Assembly (NCBI RefSeq): GCF_000007905.1
Contig: NC_004917.1
Span: 124,001-188,000, forward strand
Length of the DNA stretch: 64,000 nucleotides
From: Helicobacter hepaticus ATCC 51449
GTDB lineage: Bacteria > Campylobacterota > Campylobacteria > Campylobacterales > Helicobacteraceae
Direction: 5' to 3'
In this document: positions 9,502 to 19,234 of the stretch, in pieces
How the letters are laid out: each line of letters opens with the position of its first letter
Position numbering within the stretch: the stretch's first letter is position 1
Made by a program: the position numbers and the translations under genes
Notes under the pieces: generated by a model
Database searches by the model: none
Seen by the model: the letters and a program-made list of their open reading frames with translations, nothing else
What the model was told of the DNA's origin: nothing

Positions 9502-10323
9502 TCAAATTTGTTCTATTTTTTCCTGCACACGTGAAATAATCCAATCAGGTGTAGAGGCTCCAGCAGTAATGCCACAAAGTTCTTTTCCTACAAACCAAGT
9601 ATTATCTATCTCATTTTCATCTTCTATCAAATAGCTATCTGTGCAATATTCTTTGGCAATTTTAAAAAGTTGCTTTGTGTTAGAAGAATTTTTTCCTCCA
9701 ACAATAACCATAATATCCGCTTCACGGCTTAATTCATCAACAGCAAATTGATTCTCAAATGTAGCACTGCAAATCGTATTAAATATACGACACTCATTAA
9801 CAAGCGAAACTAACAACGCTGCAATCTTGCCAAAGTGCTCCGGTTGTTTAGTCGTTTGAGAAACAAGTGCTACCTTTTTCTTAAGTGTAAGATGCTTAAG
9901 TTCATCTATATTTGCAATAATAGCCACATCATCACCATAACTTGCTACACCCTTAACTTCAGGATGGCTATTATCCCCGAAAATAATAATCTGATAACCT
10001 TCTTGAGACATTTTTTCAACAATTTGTTGTGGTTTTGTTACAAAAGGACAAGTTGCATCAATAATATGTGTATGATGCTCTTTAAGCACTTGTAAATCAT
10101 CTTTTGTAATGCCGTGTGTGCGCACTATAACACTTTTAAACTTCTGTGCCTCTTCTAAGCTTCTACTTAAACTCACATCAAAGTCTTTTTGAAGACGTTC
10201 AATTTCGCGGCTATTATGTATTAAGGGACCAAAAGTTGTTGCGTGCTGATTGCGTTCAGCAATACGAATAGCTCTTTTTACACCAAAACAAAACCCATAC
10301 TTTTTTGCAAACTTAACTTTCAT
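9502..10323 (-). CDS. ispH: 4-hydroxy-3-methylbut-2-enyl diphosphate reductase
   Basis: IspH (LytB), the last enzyme of the MEP isoprenoid pathway. The three [4Fe-4S] cysteines are in GFCFGV (Cys12), DATCPF and NTICSAT; SHPEVKG supplies the conserved His and Glu region. An ATG six bases earlier leaves no spacing after GGAGA, whereas the ATG at 10323 has six bases, so the shorter start (273 residues) is preferred. The 5' end overlaps the aroA 3' end, implying coupled translation. Confidence 0.95.
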   Translation of the reverse strand: MKVKFAKKYGFCFGVKRAIRIAERNQHATTFGPLIHNSREIERLQKDFDVSLSRSLEEAQKFKSVIVRTHGITKDDLQVLKEHHTHIIDATCPFVTKPQQIVEKMSQEGYQIIIFGDNSHPEVKGVASYGDDVAIIANIDELKHLTLKKKVALVSQTTKQPEHFGKIAALLVSLVNECRIFNTICSATFENQFAVDELSREADIMVIVGGKNSSNTKQLFKIAKEYCTDSYLIEDENEIDNTWFVGKELCGITAGASTPDWIISRVQEKIEQI

Positions 10324-11629
10324 TTGCATTCTCCACAGCTGTAATTTGTGATAAAAGAGTCAAAAAGTGTGGAAAAGAAACATCAATACATTCACTATCT
10401 TCAATCTCACCTCCACAAGCAAGCTGGGCAATAGCAAAACTCATAGCAATACGATGATCACCAAAAGAACTCACTCTCGCCCTTTTTAGCTCCCCTCCAT
10501 ACACACTAAAGCCATCATCAAACTCTTCACATCTAATACCCATAACTCGCAAATTCGTAATAGTAGCGCGAATCCTATCACTTTCTTTTACACGTAACTC
10601 TTTGGCATTATACACTTCGCTCTTTCCTTTTGCTAAAGCAAAGCATATACTTAATGCTGGAATCTCATCAATGAGCCACGCAATACGAGAATCTACCCTC
10701 ACAGCCTTTAAACTTCCACCTTGCACCTCAATATCACCTACTTCCTCATAAAGTGAAGAAAGATGATGATAAGCTACTTTTGCTCCCATAGATTCTAATA
10801 TTTTAAAAGCTTCAATACGTGTTTTATTAAGTAATACATTTTTTAGTTTCACTTTTGCACCAAGCACACAAGCTGCCACTGCAAAATAAAATGCACTTGA
10901 AGGGTCAGCTGGCACTTGAAACTTAAAAGCTTCTAATTGTTTATTTGTTTCTTTTAAACCTTCAAATACTACCTCATATCCACCATCTTCGCATTCTCTT
11001 TCTTGTATATGCACCCCCATACCACGTAACATATTTTCAGTATGATTGCGACTTAAAAGTGGTTCATAAAATCTCGATTGTCCAGCTGTCTGCAAACCTG
11101 CAAGAATCATTGCACTTTTTACCTGCGCAGATGCAATAGTACTTTTATAATCAAAAGTCTGAAGTTGCGCTCCCACAATGCTTAAGGGTGCATAAGCATT
11201 ATTTTCTCTTCCGTTGATACACGCACCAATAGCACTTAAGGGCTCAGTAATGCGCTTCATAGGGCGGGCATTAAGATATTCATCGCCCGTAAGGACAAAA
11301 TGTCCTTTAACACCACTAAGCAACCCAGCAAATAAACGCATTCCAGTTCCTGCATTTCCACAATCAAGAACCTTATGTGGCTCACATATACCATTACGCG
11401 GCGGAATAAGACGTAATACACTACCTTTTTGCTCTATTCCCAATCCAAGTTCGCGCGCGATATGAAGAGTATGAAGCGTATCTTCACCCATAAGATAACC
11501 TTCCACTTCACAAGGTGCAGAAGATAAAAGCGCAAATATAGCTGCACGATGTGAAATTGATTTATCTGTGGCAATACCATCAAATTCACGCTCAAAGCTT
11601 TGTGCTGGGGCAATTTTTGTGATGCGCAT
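10313..11629 (-). CDS. aroA: 3-phosphoshikimate 1-carboxyvinyltransferase (EPSP synthase)
   Basis: AroA of the shikimate pathway, condensing shikimate-3-phosphate with PEP. It has TDKSISHRA near residue 22 with the substrate-binding Lys, the PEP-loop GNAGTGMR, and the second-domain signature VKESDRI. At 438 residues it is a normal full-length protein. It is first in the aroA-ispH-rpsA-serA run, with an AAGGAGA-type site before ATG. Confidence 0.96.
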   Translation of the reverse strand: MRITKIAPAQSFEREFDGIATDKSISHRAAIFALLSSAPCEVEGYLMGEDTLHTLHIARELGLGIEQKGSVLRLIPPRNGICEPHKVLDCGNAGTGMRLFAGLLSGVKGHFVLTGDEYLNARPMKRITEPLSAIGACINGRENNAYAPLSIVGAQLQTFDYKSTIASAQVKSAMILAGLQTAGQSRFYEPLLSRNHTENMLRGMGVHIQERECEDGGYEVVFEGLKETNKQLEAFKFQVPADPSSAFYFAVAACVLGAKVKLKNVLLNKTRIEAFKILESMGAKVAYHHLSSLYEEVGDIEVQGGSLKAVRVDSRIAWLIDEIPALSICFALAKGKSEVYNAKELRVKESDRIRATITNLRVMGIRCEEFDDGFSVYGGELKRARVSSFGDHRIAMSFAIAQLACGGEIEDSECIDVSFPHFLTLLSQITAVENANES

Positions 11630-11695
11630 ATTTCTCCTTACTTTTTAGATTCTTTAAATACTCTATATATTTATAAGTATTATAACAACATAGAT

Positions 11696-12754
11696 TTAGT
11701 TTTTGGCAAGTTTTACAAAAAAGGTTTTACTCTCACAAGTATCATCAAGATAAATCACACCATTATGCGCTGCAATGATCTGTTGGCATAATGCTAATCC
11801 TAACCCATTGCCCTTTAGTTTTGTCGTCTTAAAGGGTTCATAAAGAATATTTTTGTCTTGTATTTGTCGCCCATTATCTCTAAAACTAAAGCACCAAAAC
11901 TCTTCTTCATCAATAAATCTCACACTCACAAGCCCTTCTTCACATTCACCCTCTTCAATTGCGTCAATAGCATTAGAGAGAAAATTTTGTAGCACTATAC
12001 TGATTAAATCAAAGTCTACGAAAATTTGCGTTTGTTTGTCTGCACCCAAATCAAAACTAAAATCAATATTTTTGGAATATGTGTAATAACTCACACTCTC
12101 ATAAAGAGCATCTTCAAAATCTATAATGCGATACAATTGACGATTTGGATTGACACCTTTTGTAAAAAGTAAAGTAGCATTGATAAGCCGTTCTACACGC
12201 CACAAAGCTTTTTTTATTTCAAATACAAGTGGTTTAAGTTGTGCATCGCAACGTTTGAGAAGACTAGAAGTAAGGAGCGATATAGAACCTATAGGATTAC
12301 GAATCTCGTGAGCTAAATGAGCAGAAACCTGTCCCATAGAAGCCAAACGTTCTTGCCGCTTTTGATTAGTAATATTTGTTGCACTCATCACTTGTTTGCC
12401 ATCTTTTATGCTTGATTGCAAAAGATAAAATTGCCCTTGATGTTCCACTTCGTGCTCCCCCTCACCAAGATGGGTAAGACTTTCTAATATATCATTAAGC
12501 TTGCTTGCTTCTACATTTTGATAAAATACACTGCCATCAGATTCTATCACCCAAATAGCTTGTGGTATCAGCTCAAGAACCCATTCATACAAGGCTTTAA
12601 GGCTATTAAAATCATTTTGTAATTTTTTAAATTCATACTCTGTGCCATAGGTGCTTTGTATCAAAGTGGCGAGAGATTCAAGCAAAATACTTTTATCATC
12701 ACTGCTTAAATGCTCAAGAATCTCCGGATTAATAAGGCTATTTTGACTTTCCAT
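11696..12754 (-). CDS. flgS: Flagellar sensor histidine kinase FlgS
   Basis: A soluble histidine kinase with an N-terminal PAS-like region (about residues 50-125), the phosphoacceptor H-box [13 protein letters not shown], the N-box [11 protein letters not shown] and G-box [12 protein letters not shown]. There is no membrane segment, as expected of FlgS (HP0244). FlgS phosphorylates FlgR and so activates sigma-54 transcription of middle flagellar genes. An in-frame start 57 bases upstream would overlap the preceding gene by 74 bp; the chosen ATG reduces the overlap to 17 bp, but the true start is uncertain. The partner flgR is not in this window. Confidence 0.88.
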   Translation of the reverse strand: MESQNSLINPEILEHLSSDDKSILLESLATLIQSTYGTEYEFKKLQNDFNSLKALYEWVLELIPQAIWVIESDGSVFYQNVEASKLNDILESLTHLGEGEHEVEHQGQFYLLQSSIKDGKQVMSATNITNQKRQERLASMGQVSAHLAHEIRNPIGSISLLTSSLLKRCDAQLKPLVFEIKKALWRVERLINATLLFTKGVNPNRQLYRIIDFEDALYESVSYYTYSKNIDFSFDLGADKQTQIFVDFDLISIVLQNFLSNAIDAIEEGECEEGLVSVRFIDEEEFWCFSFRDNGRQIQDKNILYEPFKTTKLKGNGLGLALCQQIIAAHNGVIYLDDTCESKTFFVKLAKN

Positions 12755-13121
12755 AAAAACTTTGTTGTCCTCTTTGTGCAAGATTCTTTGAAACATTGAT
12801 TTTAGTTGCACTTTGTTGCTCTTTTAAGAAATTAAATAATAATTCGCTATACCCAAAATTCCCGCTTAGCTCTTGGCTTAATTGGTCAATATACATAGAG
12901 TGATAAATATCACTTCCTGCTTGTTTAGGATAGAGCGTATCATCATTTTTGATTGCATCTTGGAGCATAATTTTAAGAAGCAAAGCTTCAAAATTATCTG
13001 TTTGCTCCTTAAGCTGTGCATCTTCTGTATTTTTATCAAGTTGTATTTTCTTTATTTTGCTATTTTGCTCAAATTGCGCTGTATGATAATTTGTCATTGC
13101 CATAGTGGTATCAAGTTTCAT
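12738..13121 (-). CDS. FlgJ-type rod-binding protein (HP0245-like)
   Basis: A 127-residue protein with the rod-binding domain pattern: [17 protein letters not shown] (about residues 42-58), [17 protein letters not shown], then [10 protein letters not shown]. It lacks the muramidase half of enterobacterial FlgJ, as in other epsilonproteobacteria. It should bind rod subunits in the periplasm during flagellar assembly. It lies 10 bp after flgI and overlaps flgS, the same order as HP0246-HP0245-HP0244. Confidence 0.82.
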   Translation of the reverse strand: MKLDTTMAMTNYHTAQFEQNSKIKKIQLDKNTEDAQLKEQTDNFEALLLKIMLQDAIKNDDTLYPKQAGSDIYHSMYIDQLSQELSGNFGYSELLFNFLKEQQSATKINVSKNLAQRGQQSFYGKSK

Positions 13122-13131
13122 TGTTTTTCTC

Positions 13132-14178
13132 CTACATTACTTCAATATCAGCATTTAATGCGCCGGATTTCTTCATACTTTCAAGGATTGAGATAACATT
13201 GCGTGGCGTTGCGCCCATTCTTTGTAATGCTTTAACAACACTTGAAACCGTTGGTTTTGTGCCATTAGTGCTACTAATGGTGCCTTGAGCTCTGCTCATC
13301 ATTGTGCCATCTTCAAGTTTAATTGCTTCAGGATCATCAGGCATTTCATCAGAAATTTTAATCGTAATATCTCCGTGTGTTACCACCACAGGGTCAATAG
13401 TAATCCCCACTCCTGCTACAATCGTGCCAGATTTCTCATCAATAACAATACGTTCTTTACGTGAATAATCAATTTCCACTTCTTCAACTAAAGCCAAAAA
13501 CTCCACCATACTCAAATTTTCAGGTTTTTTAAGCTTAATTGTTCGTGCATCTACTGCCACCGCAATCGCATCACGAAACACATCATTGAGGGCTTGCTGA
13601 ATCTTAATTGCATTTTGCAAGTCTGAAGACTTTAAGCTTAAAGTTGCATTTTCTTGATTATAAAGATTATAAGCTATCTCGCGCTCTACACTTGCTCCCC
13701 CTATAATTGTGCCAGAGAGAGTGCTTCCACTTTCACCAAAAGTGATATTTCCCTGTGCTAAAGCATAAATATTGCCATCAACACCTGTAAGTGGTGTCAT
13801 TACAAGTGTCCCGCCATTAATAGATTTAGCATCGCCGATAGAAGAAACAAGAATATCAAGCTTATCGCCTTGTCTTGCAAAAGGTGGCAAAGAGGCTGTA
13901 ACCATTACCGCAGCTACATTTTTTGACTTAATATCATTTGCAGAGAGTTTGACATTCACGCTTTCAAGCATATTAGCAATGCTTTGCATAGTAAATTTTG
14001 AACCGCTCTTATCCCCTGTGCCATTTAGTCCTATGACTAAACCATACCCTACCAAGCTATTATCCCTAATGCCAACAATTTGAGCAATTTGATTAATCTT
14101 TTGTCCATAGAGTGCAGATATAGAAAGGATAAGTGTTGCAACCCATATCCATATTTTATTATTATTTTTTCTTCTCAT
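13132..14178 (-). CDS. flgI: Flagellar P-ring protein FlgI
   Basis: A 348-residue protein with a Sec signal peptide (basic MRRKNNN, hydrophobic core, cleavage probably near ALYG) followed by the P-ring family opening [19 protein letters not shown]. Mid-protein blocks include [10 protein letters not shown] and [18 protein letters not shown], and the C-terminus reads LVEALQRM-like [15 protein letters not shown]. It forms the periplasmic bushing around the rod. Ribosome site AAGGAAG. It is the first gene of flgI-flgJ-like-flgS. Confidence 0.95.
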   Translation of the reverse strand: MRRKNNNKIWIWVATLILSISALYGQKINQIAQIVGIRDNSLVGYGLVIGLNGTGDKSGSKFTMQSIANMLESVNVKLSANDIKSKNVAAVMVTASLPPFARQGDKLDILVSSIGDAKSINGGTLVMTPLTGVDGNIYALAQGNITFGESGSTLSGTIIGGASVEREIAYNLYNQENATLSLKSSDLQNAIKIQQALNDVFRDAIAVAVDARTIKLKKPENLSMVEFLALVEEVEIDYSRKERIVIDEKSGTIVAGVGITIDPVVVTHGDITIKISDEMPDDPEAIKLEDGTMMSRAQGTISSTNGTKPTVSSVVKALQRMGATPRNVISILESMKKSGALNADIEVM

Positions 14179-14274
14179 AATGCGCTTCCTTGCCTCTTTA
14201 TTTAAAGATTCTATAACAATACAAGCAAATTATATTCCTTAAAATAATAAACTAGACAAATTAAAAAATTTCGC

Positions 14275-14280
14275 TATAAT
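14275..14280 (+). promoter_or_regulatory. -10 box of the tRNA-Pro gene
   Basis: A perfect TATAAT inside CGCTATAATGTCG, ending 21 bases before the first tRNA base. That spacing leaves a short 5' leader, as is normal for a tRNA precursor. It faces away from flgI, whose start lies about 100 bases to the left on the other strand. Confidence 0.65.
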
Positions 14281-14301
14281 GTCGCCCTTATTTTATTTAA
14301 T

Positions 14302-14379
14302 CGGAGTATAGCGCAGCCTGATTAGCGCGCACCCTTGGGGTGGGTGAGGTCGTGGGTTTGAATCCCGCTACTCCGACCA
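14302..14379 (+). tRNA. tRNA-Pro (GGG)
   Basis: It folds into a complete cloverleaf: acceptor CGGAGTA/TACTCCG, D stem GCGC/GCGC, anticodon stem CACCC/GGGTG with loop TTGGGGT (anticodon GGG), and T stem GTGGG/CCCGC. The discriminator is A, followed by encoded CCA. It reads CCC and CCU proline codons. Unusually, the D loop has G18-A19 instead of G18-G19 and the T loop has T56 instead of C56, a matched change in the elbow tertiary pair. Confidence 0.95.
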
Positions 14380-14398
14380 TTACGAGAATACTTCAAAT

Positions 14399-15010
14399 CT
14401 ATTGAGTATATTGATTATACAGCTCACACCCTTCTTGGAATCCTATATCACACGCTCGTCCATAAAAACTAAGTGCCTTCTTTTTATTTTTTATCATACC
14501 TATGCCTTTAGCATACATATCACCTAGATTCATACACCCTGCACTACTCCCACCTGCACACGCACGTTTATAAAGCATCATTGCATTAGCATAGTTTTTA
14601 ACAACAAATTTTCCTTTTTGAGAAAGCATACCTAAATTATTACACCCATCAGGTTCAGCATAAGAACACGCATAGCTATACAGCCGAGCACTTGTAGCAT
14701 AATCCTGCTTTACACCAAGTCCATTTTCATATAAGACTCCAAGATTGCTACATCCTTTAAGCACGCCTCCATTGCAAGCAAGTTGATAATAATAGGCAGC
14801 CTCTGCATACCATTGCAAATCATCTTCACCCTTCATATATTCGTGTGCGACAAAATAGCAATCTCCTGCCGAGCCATTTTCACAATTTTGAAGATATTGA
14901 GCAATTCTCTTATGCATATCTGAACTTTCGGGGTGCTCCATATTTTCATCAGCAAGCCACGCACCAAAAGCAAAGCTTAAGCTTATGGTAAAGGCAAGCA
15001 AGATTCTCAT
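14399..15010 (-). CDS. Secreted Sel1-repeat (Hcp-like) protein
   Basis: A 203-residue exported protein with a signal peptide (about 1-16, ending FAFGA). It contains four or five Sel1-like repeats of about 36 residues, recognisable as ACxGGxxxGCxNLGxxYExGxGVxQDY. Paired Cys residues in each repeat resemble the disulfide-linked Helicobacter cysteine-rich proteins (Hcp). Such proteins are periplasmic or secreted and their ligand is usually unknown. The start overlaps the preceding Sel1 gene stop as TAATG, so the pair is co-translated. Confidence 0.85.
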   Translation of the reverse strand: MRILLAFTISLSFAFGAWLADENMEHPESSDMHKRIAQYLQNCENGSAGDCYFVAHEYMKGEDDLQWYAEAAYYYQLACNGGVLKGCSNLGVLYENGLGVKQDYATSARLYSYACSYAEPDGCNNLGMLSQKGKFVVKNYANAMMLYKRACAGGSSAGCMNLGDMYAKGIGMIKNKKKALSFYGRACDIGFQEGCELYNQYTQ

Positions 15011-15669
15011 TATTTTTCCTTTAGTTTCAGAGCTTTATATTCATCACAGCCCTCTTGGAAGCCAAAATCACACGATAAGCCATAGTATTCCATTGCTTTT
15101 TGCCTGTCTTTTTTAACACCTTTGCCTTCCATAAACATTTCTGCAAGATTAAAGCACGCTTTATCATCATTTGCCAAACAAGAATCTGCATAATACAATC
15201 CTGCTTGTTTAAAATCTCTCCTCACACCCAAGCCCTCCTCAAACATCACTCCCAAATTATTACAACCTCTCGCATAGCCCGATTCACAAGAGCGATGATA
15301 AAGATTAAGAGCAATATCATAATCTTGCCTCACTCCCAAACCATAATGATAAAGCACACCTAAAGAGCTACACGATTGTGCAAAGCCACCATTACACGCC
15401 TTAAAATAATAACTTGCACTTACAGAATAATTTTGACTCACTCCGCTTCCTTGAAAATACAAAGTTCCAAGTGCGTGGCAACCACCCATATCATCACTAG
15501 CACAAGCATTTTCATACAGACGCACTGCTCTTTTAAATTCTCCCTCAAGCCACGCCTGATACGCTTTTTGTAGAGGAGTATAGTTTTTTGATTCTCCAAA
15601 GCTTACATTTGCGCACAATAAGCTTAAAATTAAAGCTACTCTTGTTATTTGCACTCTCTTACCTCTCAT
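15010..15669 (-). CDS. Secreted Sel1-repeat (Hcp-like) protein
   Basis: A 219-residue exported protein with a signal peptide (about 1-25, ending VSFG). At least four Sel1-like repeats follow, for example CNGGFAQSCSSLGVLYHYG and CESGYARGCNNLGVMFEEG, with regularly spaced Cys pairs as in Hcp proteins. It is the upstream partner of a second, clearly related Sel1 gene, suggesting tandem duplication followed by divergence. No enzymatic function can be assigned. Confidence 0.85.
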   Translation of the reverse strand: MRGKRVQITRVALILSLLCANVSFGESKNYTPLQKAYQAWLEGEFKRAVRLYENACASDDMGGCHALGTLYFQGSGVSQNYSVSASYYFKACNGGFAQSCSSLGVLYHYGLGVRQDYDIALNLYHRSCESGYARGCNNLGVMFEEGLGVRRDFKQAGLYYADSCLANDDKACFNLAEMFMEGKGVKKDRQKAMEYYGLSCDFGFQEGCDEYKALKLKEK

Positions 15670-15869
15670 TGCATTCGCCTTTAAACTTTAAATATTCTTT
15701 GAATCATTCTAAATAATCTCTATGCTAAAAGCGTTCCTTTTTTGGTAAGATTCTATACAAAAAAGCAAAAAATTAAACTTTAAAAAGAAAAAATGTGTAA
15801 AAATGGCACGATTTTTTCTTTAAAAATTTTAATTTTGAGATTTTTAGAGAATCGCTTAAAAGAGGTGTT

Positions 15870-17612
15870 ATGAAACAAATTATACTAGGAATGCTCTGTA
15901 TTGCAATAAGCAGCTTTGCGCTAGAATTTGGTTCTATGGGGCAAGTCTCTGCTGGTATAGGTGGAGCAGGGGTTGCACTTAAAGATTCTGCGTGGGGATT
16001 ATATTATAATCCTGCACTGCTAGGTGCAGATAGACGAGCAAAAGTAGGTTATAGCTTTGGAGCACAAATTAAAGAACAAAATCTTGCGCAGGTTGCAACT
16101 ATTGATGTGGATAACCTTAATAATCTTCCTACTACACTTAATGAACAGATTATGAGTGGGGGAGGGGCAAGTGTAACTATTGGAGGCACAGCAGTTGATG
16201 GTGCACTCGGTGGAGCACTCAATGCGTTAATTCCTAATCCTCAAACTCCCGGGACAATTACAGCAACTGATTTATCAAATCTTCTTACAAGTCTTGATTC
16301 TACAACTACTGCTTGCACGACCTTTGCTAATTGTGCTACCACTATTAGTGGTAATATAAACTTAGCAAATAAACTCAAAGATAAACTCATTGAGGCAGCA
16401 AATAAAGGTGGTAGCCCATTGATAGGAAATATTATCTCTGGTATTGATGCTAGTAATCTAGGTGATGTGTTAAATGGACTTGACCAAGCAGGCAGCACAG
16501 CAGATATTGCTGATAAAATTTTAGAATCCGCAGGGAAACTTACCCTTACAAAAGGTGCAGATTCTGTTATTGATAAGCTTTTAAATGACTTTGGCATTAT
16601 TAATAGGGCATTGAATAACAATGATGTCAATTTCTCCTCACAAAATGGCTTTGTCTTCCAAATCGCAGGAGATAAAAAGCAAAGGCGTATAGAGAGCGAT
16701 AAGGTGGGAAGTATTGATATACAAGAAGTGGATACAGGACGCGGTGCGGTAGGGCTTGGTGTGTTTGCTTCCGCATTTTCTAATGCCTCTTTGACACTTG
16801 ATTCAGTTCGTAATCAGCTTATTTTTGACTTGGGCGGTAAATATTATCTCGCAAGTATCAGCGGAGATAATATTTCTTTAGAATCTGGTAAAACTCAACA
16901 AGATTTTGATAATAATTCAATAATGAGTAGCCAAGCACAACATACCCTTAATGCAAATGCTTTAGCCCTTGTAGAAGTCCCACTGGGCTATGGACATACG
17001 CTTTTTACGCCTTTAGGAGATATAAATATAGGGATAGCGGGTAAATTTATGCACACAATGAGTTATGGAAAAAATATTAACTTTAGTGTAGGAAATGTGC
17101 CAGATGTAGATATTAATAAAAATGACATTACCACAGGTTATGTTTTTGGAGCTGATATAGGGCTACTCTACACACCACGATTTATGAAAAATTTTAATCT
17201 CGGACTTGTGGTAAAAAATATCAATAATCCTGTGATTAAGACTCATAATGGGCAAGATTTCACTATTCATCGGCAAGTGCGTGCGGGAGTGAGCTATGAA
17301 ATGCTGAATTTTTTAACCTTTGCTTTTGATGCTGATATTTTGCCCAATGATACCCTCTCACTCTCAAGTCCGCAAAGTCAATTTCTTGGTGGCGGTGTTA
17401 TGGCAAATTTTAAATTCATAGATTTAAGGCTAGGAGCTATGCAAGATATACGCTCTAATGCTGGAGAAGGACTTATCCTCACGGGGGGAATAAATCTCTT
17501 AGGATTCCTTGATGTGGCAGTGCAATATGGCTTAGGGCAAAATATCACCCTGTATGATACAAATCTCTCTAATTATATGAGTGTAAGAGTCGGAGGGCAA
17601 TTTAGCTTCTAA
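15870..17612 (+). CDS. Outer-membrane beta-barrel protein, TraF-like (PF13729 type)
   Basis: A 580-residue protein with a signal peptide (about 1-17, cleavage after FA) and an N-terminal GSMGQVSAGIGGAGVALKDS block, then WGLYYNPALLGAD. This opening is typical of the TraF_2/FadL-like outer-membrane group in epsilonproteobacteria. The Gly/Asn/Thr-rich middle (about 80-240) looks like a long extracellular or plug insert. Repeated amphipathic strands fill the C-terminal half, ending in Phe as barrels do. Despite the family name no conjugation genes are nearby. Transport of hydrophobic compounds is possible but unproven. The ribosome site is AGAGG. Confidence 0.7.
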   Translation: MKQIILGMLCIAISSFALEFGSMGQVSAGIGGAGVALKDSAWGLYYNPALLGADRRAKVGYSFGAQIKEQNLAQVATIDVDNLNNLPTTLNEQIMSGGGASVTIGGTAVDGALGGALNALIPNPQTPGTITATDLSNLLTSLDSTTTACTTFANCATTISGNINLANKLKDKLIEAANKGGSPLIGNIISGIDASNLGDVLNGLDQAGSTADIADKILESAGKLTLTKGADSVIDKLLNDFGIINRALNNNDVNFSSQNGFVFQIAGDKKQRRIESDKVGSIDIQEVDTGRGAVGLGVFASAFSNASLTLDSVRNQLIFDLGGKYYLASISGDNISLESGKTQQDFDNNSIMSSQAQHTLNANALALVEVPLGYGHTLFTPLGDINIGIAGKFMHTMSYGKNINFSVGNVPDVDINKNDITTGYVFGADIGLLYTPRFMKNFNLGLVVKNINNPVIKTHNGQDFTIHRQVRAGVSYEMLNFLTFAFDADILPNDTLSLSSPQSQFLGGGVMANFKFIDLRLGAMQDIRSNAGEGLILTGGINLLGFLDVAVQYGLGQNITLYDTNLSNYMSVRVGGQFSF

Positions 17613-17621
17613 GTGCCTGCG

Positions 17622-17951
17622 TTATTCAATGGCACTATTAAGCATATCTTGGGATTTTTTAAGTGCATTAAATTGTATATCTTTTAATCGATTGCTCTCA
17701 ATGCTATTTTGTGATGGTGAAATTGACGCGTTGCTGCGTGTCTTAGAATCTCGCAATTCATTGGGCTGCATACCACGAGGCATTTTTACAAAAATATCCT
17801 CATAATTCTTTTTCCCTACGCTATGGCGCACATACACTTCCCCCGTGTTGGTTGAATAAATATAAGTATCTTTCCCATCAGAAAACATTACCCACTCCCC
17901 AGCACACAAACTCATCCCAAATAAACACAAAACTATCGCTACTGCTTTCAT
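17622..17951 (-). CDS. Small secreted protein of unknown function
   Basis: A 109-residue protein with a clear signal peptide (about 1-17, ending SLCAG). The mature part begins EWVMFSDGKDTYIYSTNTGE, which reads like short beta strands, and continues into a polar, Ser/Asn-rich tail. No known domain was recognised. It lies 13 bp before hisG on the leftward strand and converges with the TraF-like gene 9 bp away. Confidence 0.7.
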   Translation of the reverse strand: MKAVAIVLCLFGMSLCAGEWVMFSDGKDTYIYSTNTGEVYVRHSVGKKNYEDIFVKMPRGMQPNELRDSKTRSNASISPSQNSIESNRLKDIQFNALKKSQDMLNSAIE

Positions 17952-17964
17952 ATCTGCCCCTTGA

Positions 17965-18582
17965 TTACTTAGAGTCTAAAGTAGATTTAAGTCGCTCATA
18001 GAGTGCTAAAATCAGCTCTTTTTTCTCATAAAAACTATTTTTATTTGCTATTAAATAAGCGCTTGATTCCATAATAACCTCATCAATTTTGAGATTATTT
18101 TGCTTCATTGTCACTCCTGTTTCTACAATATCCACAATCGCATCGCTTAAGCCCACAAGTGGTGCAAGTTCTATTGAGCCATAAAGTTTTAAAGCTTCAA
18201 TAGAAATTGCTTTGTTGGAGAAATATTTGCGTGTAATATGGGGCATTTTGGTGGCAATTTTAAGCTGTGGCTTTTGATAGTCAATGCTTTTGCCCAATTC
18301 AGAACCTACCACAACTTTACATTTGCCAATGCCAAGATTTAAAAGCTTGACTACATTTGCTTGTTGCTCCTCAATCACATCTAATCCTACAATTCCTATA
18401 TCTACAGCTTGATGAATGACATAAGTTGGCACATCTTGACTACGCACGAGCATAAAAATAAAACCTTGATGCTCCAAAATCAGCTTTCTGTCATCAAAAA
18501 CAAACTTGCTTCCATATAATCGCTCAAACAATGCTAAACTCTCATTTGCTATACGTCCTTTGGGCAAAGCTACTTTTATCAT
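17965..18582 (-). CDS. hisG: ATP phosphoribosyltransferase, short form
   Basis: HisG, first enzyme of histidine synthesis. The N-terminal KVALPKGRIANESL and the PRPP-binding region LSDAIVDIVETGVTMKQNNL are present. At 205 residues it lacks the C-terminal regulatory domain of the long form. Short HisG proteins normally need a HisZ subunit, so a hisZ elsewhere would be expected; it is not in this window. H. pylori lacks histidine synthesis, so this also separates the organism from the gastric species. Ribosome site GGAGGAG. Confidence 0.92.
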   Translation of the reverse strand: MIKVALPKGRIANESLALFERLYGSKFVFDDRKLILEHQGFIFMLVRSQDVPTYVIHQAVDIGIVGLDVIEEQQANVVKLLNLGIGKCKVVVGSELGKSIDYQKPQLKIATKMPHITRKYFSNKAISIEALKLYGSIELAPLVGLSDAIVDIVETGVTMKQNNLKIDEVIMESSAYLIANKNSFYEKKELILALYERLKSTLDSK

Positions 18583-18613
18583 TTCTCCTCCTTATAAAAT
18601 CTTGGCTAACTTA

Positions 18614-19234
18614 TTAAATTTGTTTTTCTAAAACTTTTTGCATACCTTTAAACACAAGAGTGTTATCATAAATGGCATTCTCAAAAAAACGCGCGAAAAA
18701 CTTACCATCACCACCTGTAAAATAAAGTTTTTTGGTGCGTGAGGTATTTTTTATCATTAAAATTACACTTTTAAGCACACCAAAACTAATTGCATCTGCA
18801 GTATTTTGAGGCAAAATAGAAAGATTCACACCAGGTTCAATCTCTCTATTTAATACAGGCGAAATATCACTATACATTCTCCTATATGCTTCAAGTCCAG
18901 GCATAATATATCCGCCTATATGCACACCCTCTTGCATAACATCTGCAGTAATTGCACTTCCCGCATCAATAATCACTCCATTATCAATCGCCCTACACGC
19001 CGCCTTTCTATCCACACCTAAACCTACATATTGCGTTTGTAACTCTATATGTTCATTCACATTTACACAATGTGGGTGAGAAGCAAGCAAACAACGCTCA
19101 AAGCGCTCATTTACGCTTATATAATAAATAGGGAGATTCTCTTTTTTTTTCGTAAGTGCATAAGGCTTTTCTTTCCAAATCCTGCCCTTATGATAAAAAT
19201 GTAAAAAGGTATTACCTATATCACAAAGAAGCAT
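18614..19234 (-). CDS. coaX: Type III pantothenate kinase
   Basis: CoaX phosphorylates pantothenate, the first committed step to coenzyme A. The ATPase-fold signatures are DIGNTFLHF at the N-terminus, GVDRKAACRAI in the middle and DAGSAITADV followed by GGYIMPGLEAYRRMY. Its 206 residues are slightly short, as is usual in Helicobacter. The start overlaps the upstream lipoprotein stop as TAATG. Codons near residue 28 form an A9 tract (Lys-Lys-Lys-Glu). The order with the next genes matches H. pylori HP0862-HP0866. Confidence 0.92.
   Translation of the reverse strand: MLLCDIGNTFLHFYHKGRIWKEKPYALTKKKENLPIYYISVNERFERCLLASHPHCVNVNEHIELQTQYVGLGVDRKAACRAIDNGVIIDAGSAITADVMQEGVHIGGYIMPGLEAYRRMYSDISPVLNREIEPGVNLSILPQNTADAISFGVLKSVILMIKNTSRTKKLYFTGGDGKFFARFFENAIYDNTLVFKGMQKVLEKQI

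Noticed and set aside
15804-15818. TGGCAC-N5-TTTC upstream of the TraF-like gene, resembling a sigma-54 -24/-12 element
   Set aside because: The essential -12 GC is replaced by TC, and the gene is not flagellar, so a sigma-54 promoter is not supported.
15870-17612. TraF-like protein as evidence of a conjugative element
   Set aside because: The family name is historical; no transfer, relaxase or type IV secretion genes are nearby, and the protein looks like an outer-membrane barrel.
19142-19150. A9 tract inside coaX as a phase-variation switch
   Set aside because: It encodes Lys-Lys-Lys in frame in an essential gene and the frame is intact; nine bases alone are weak evidence.
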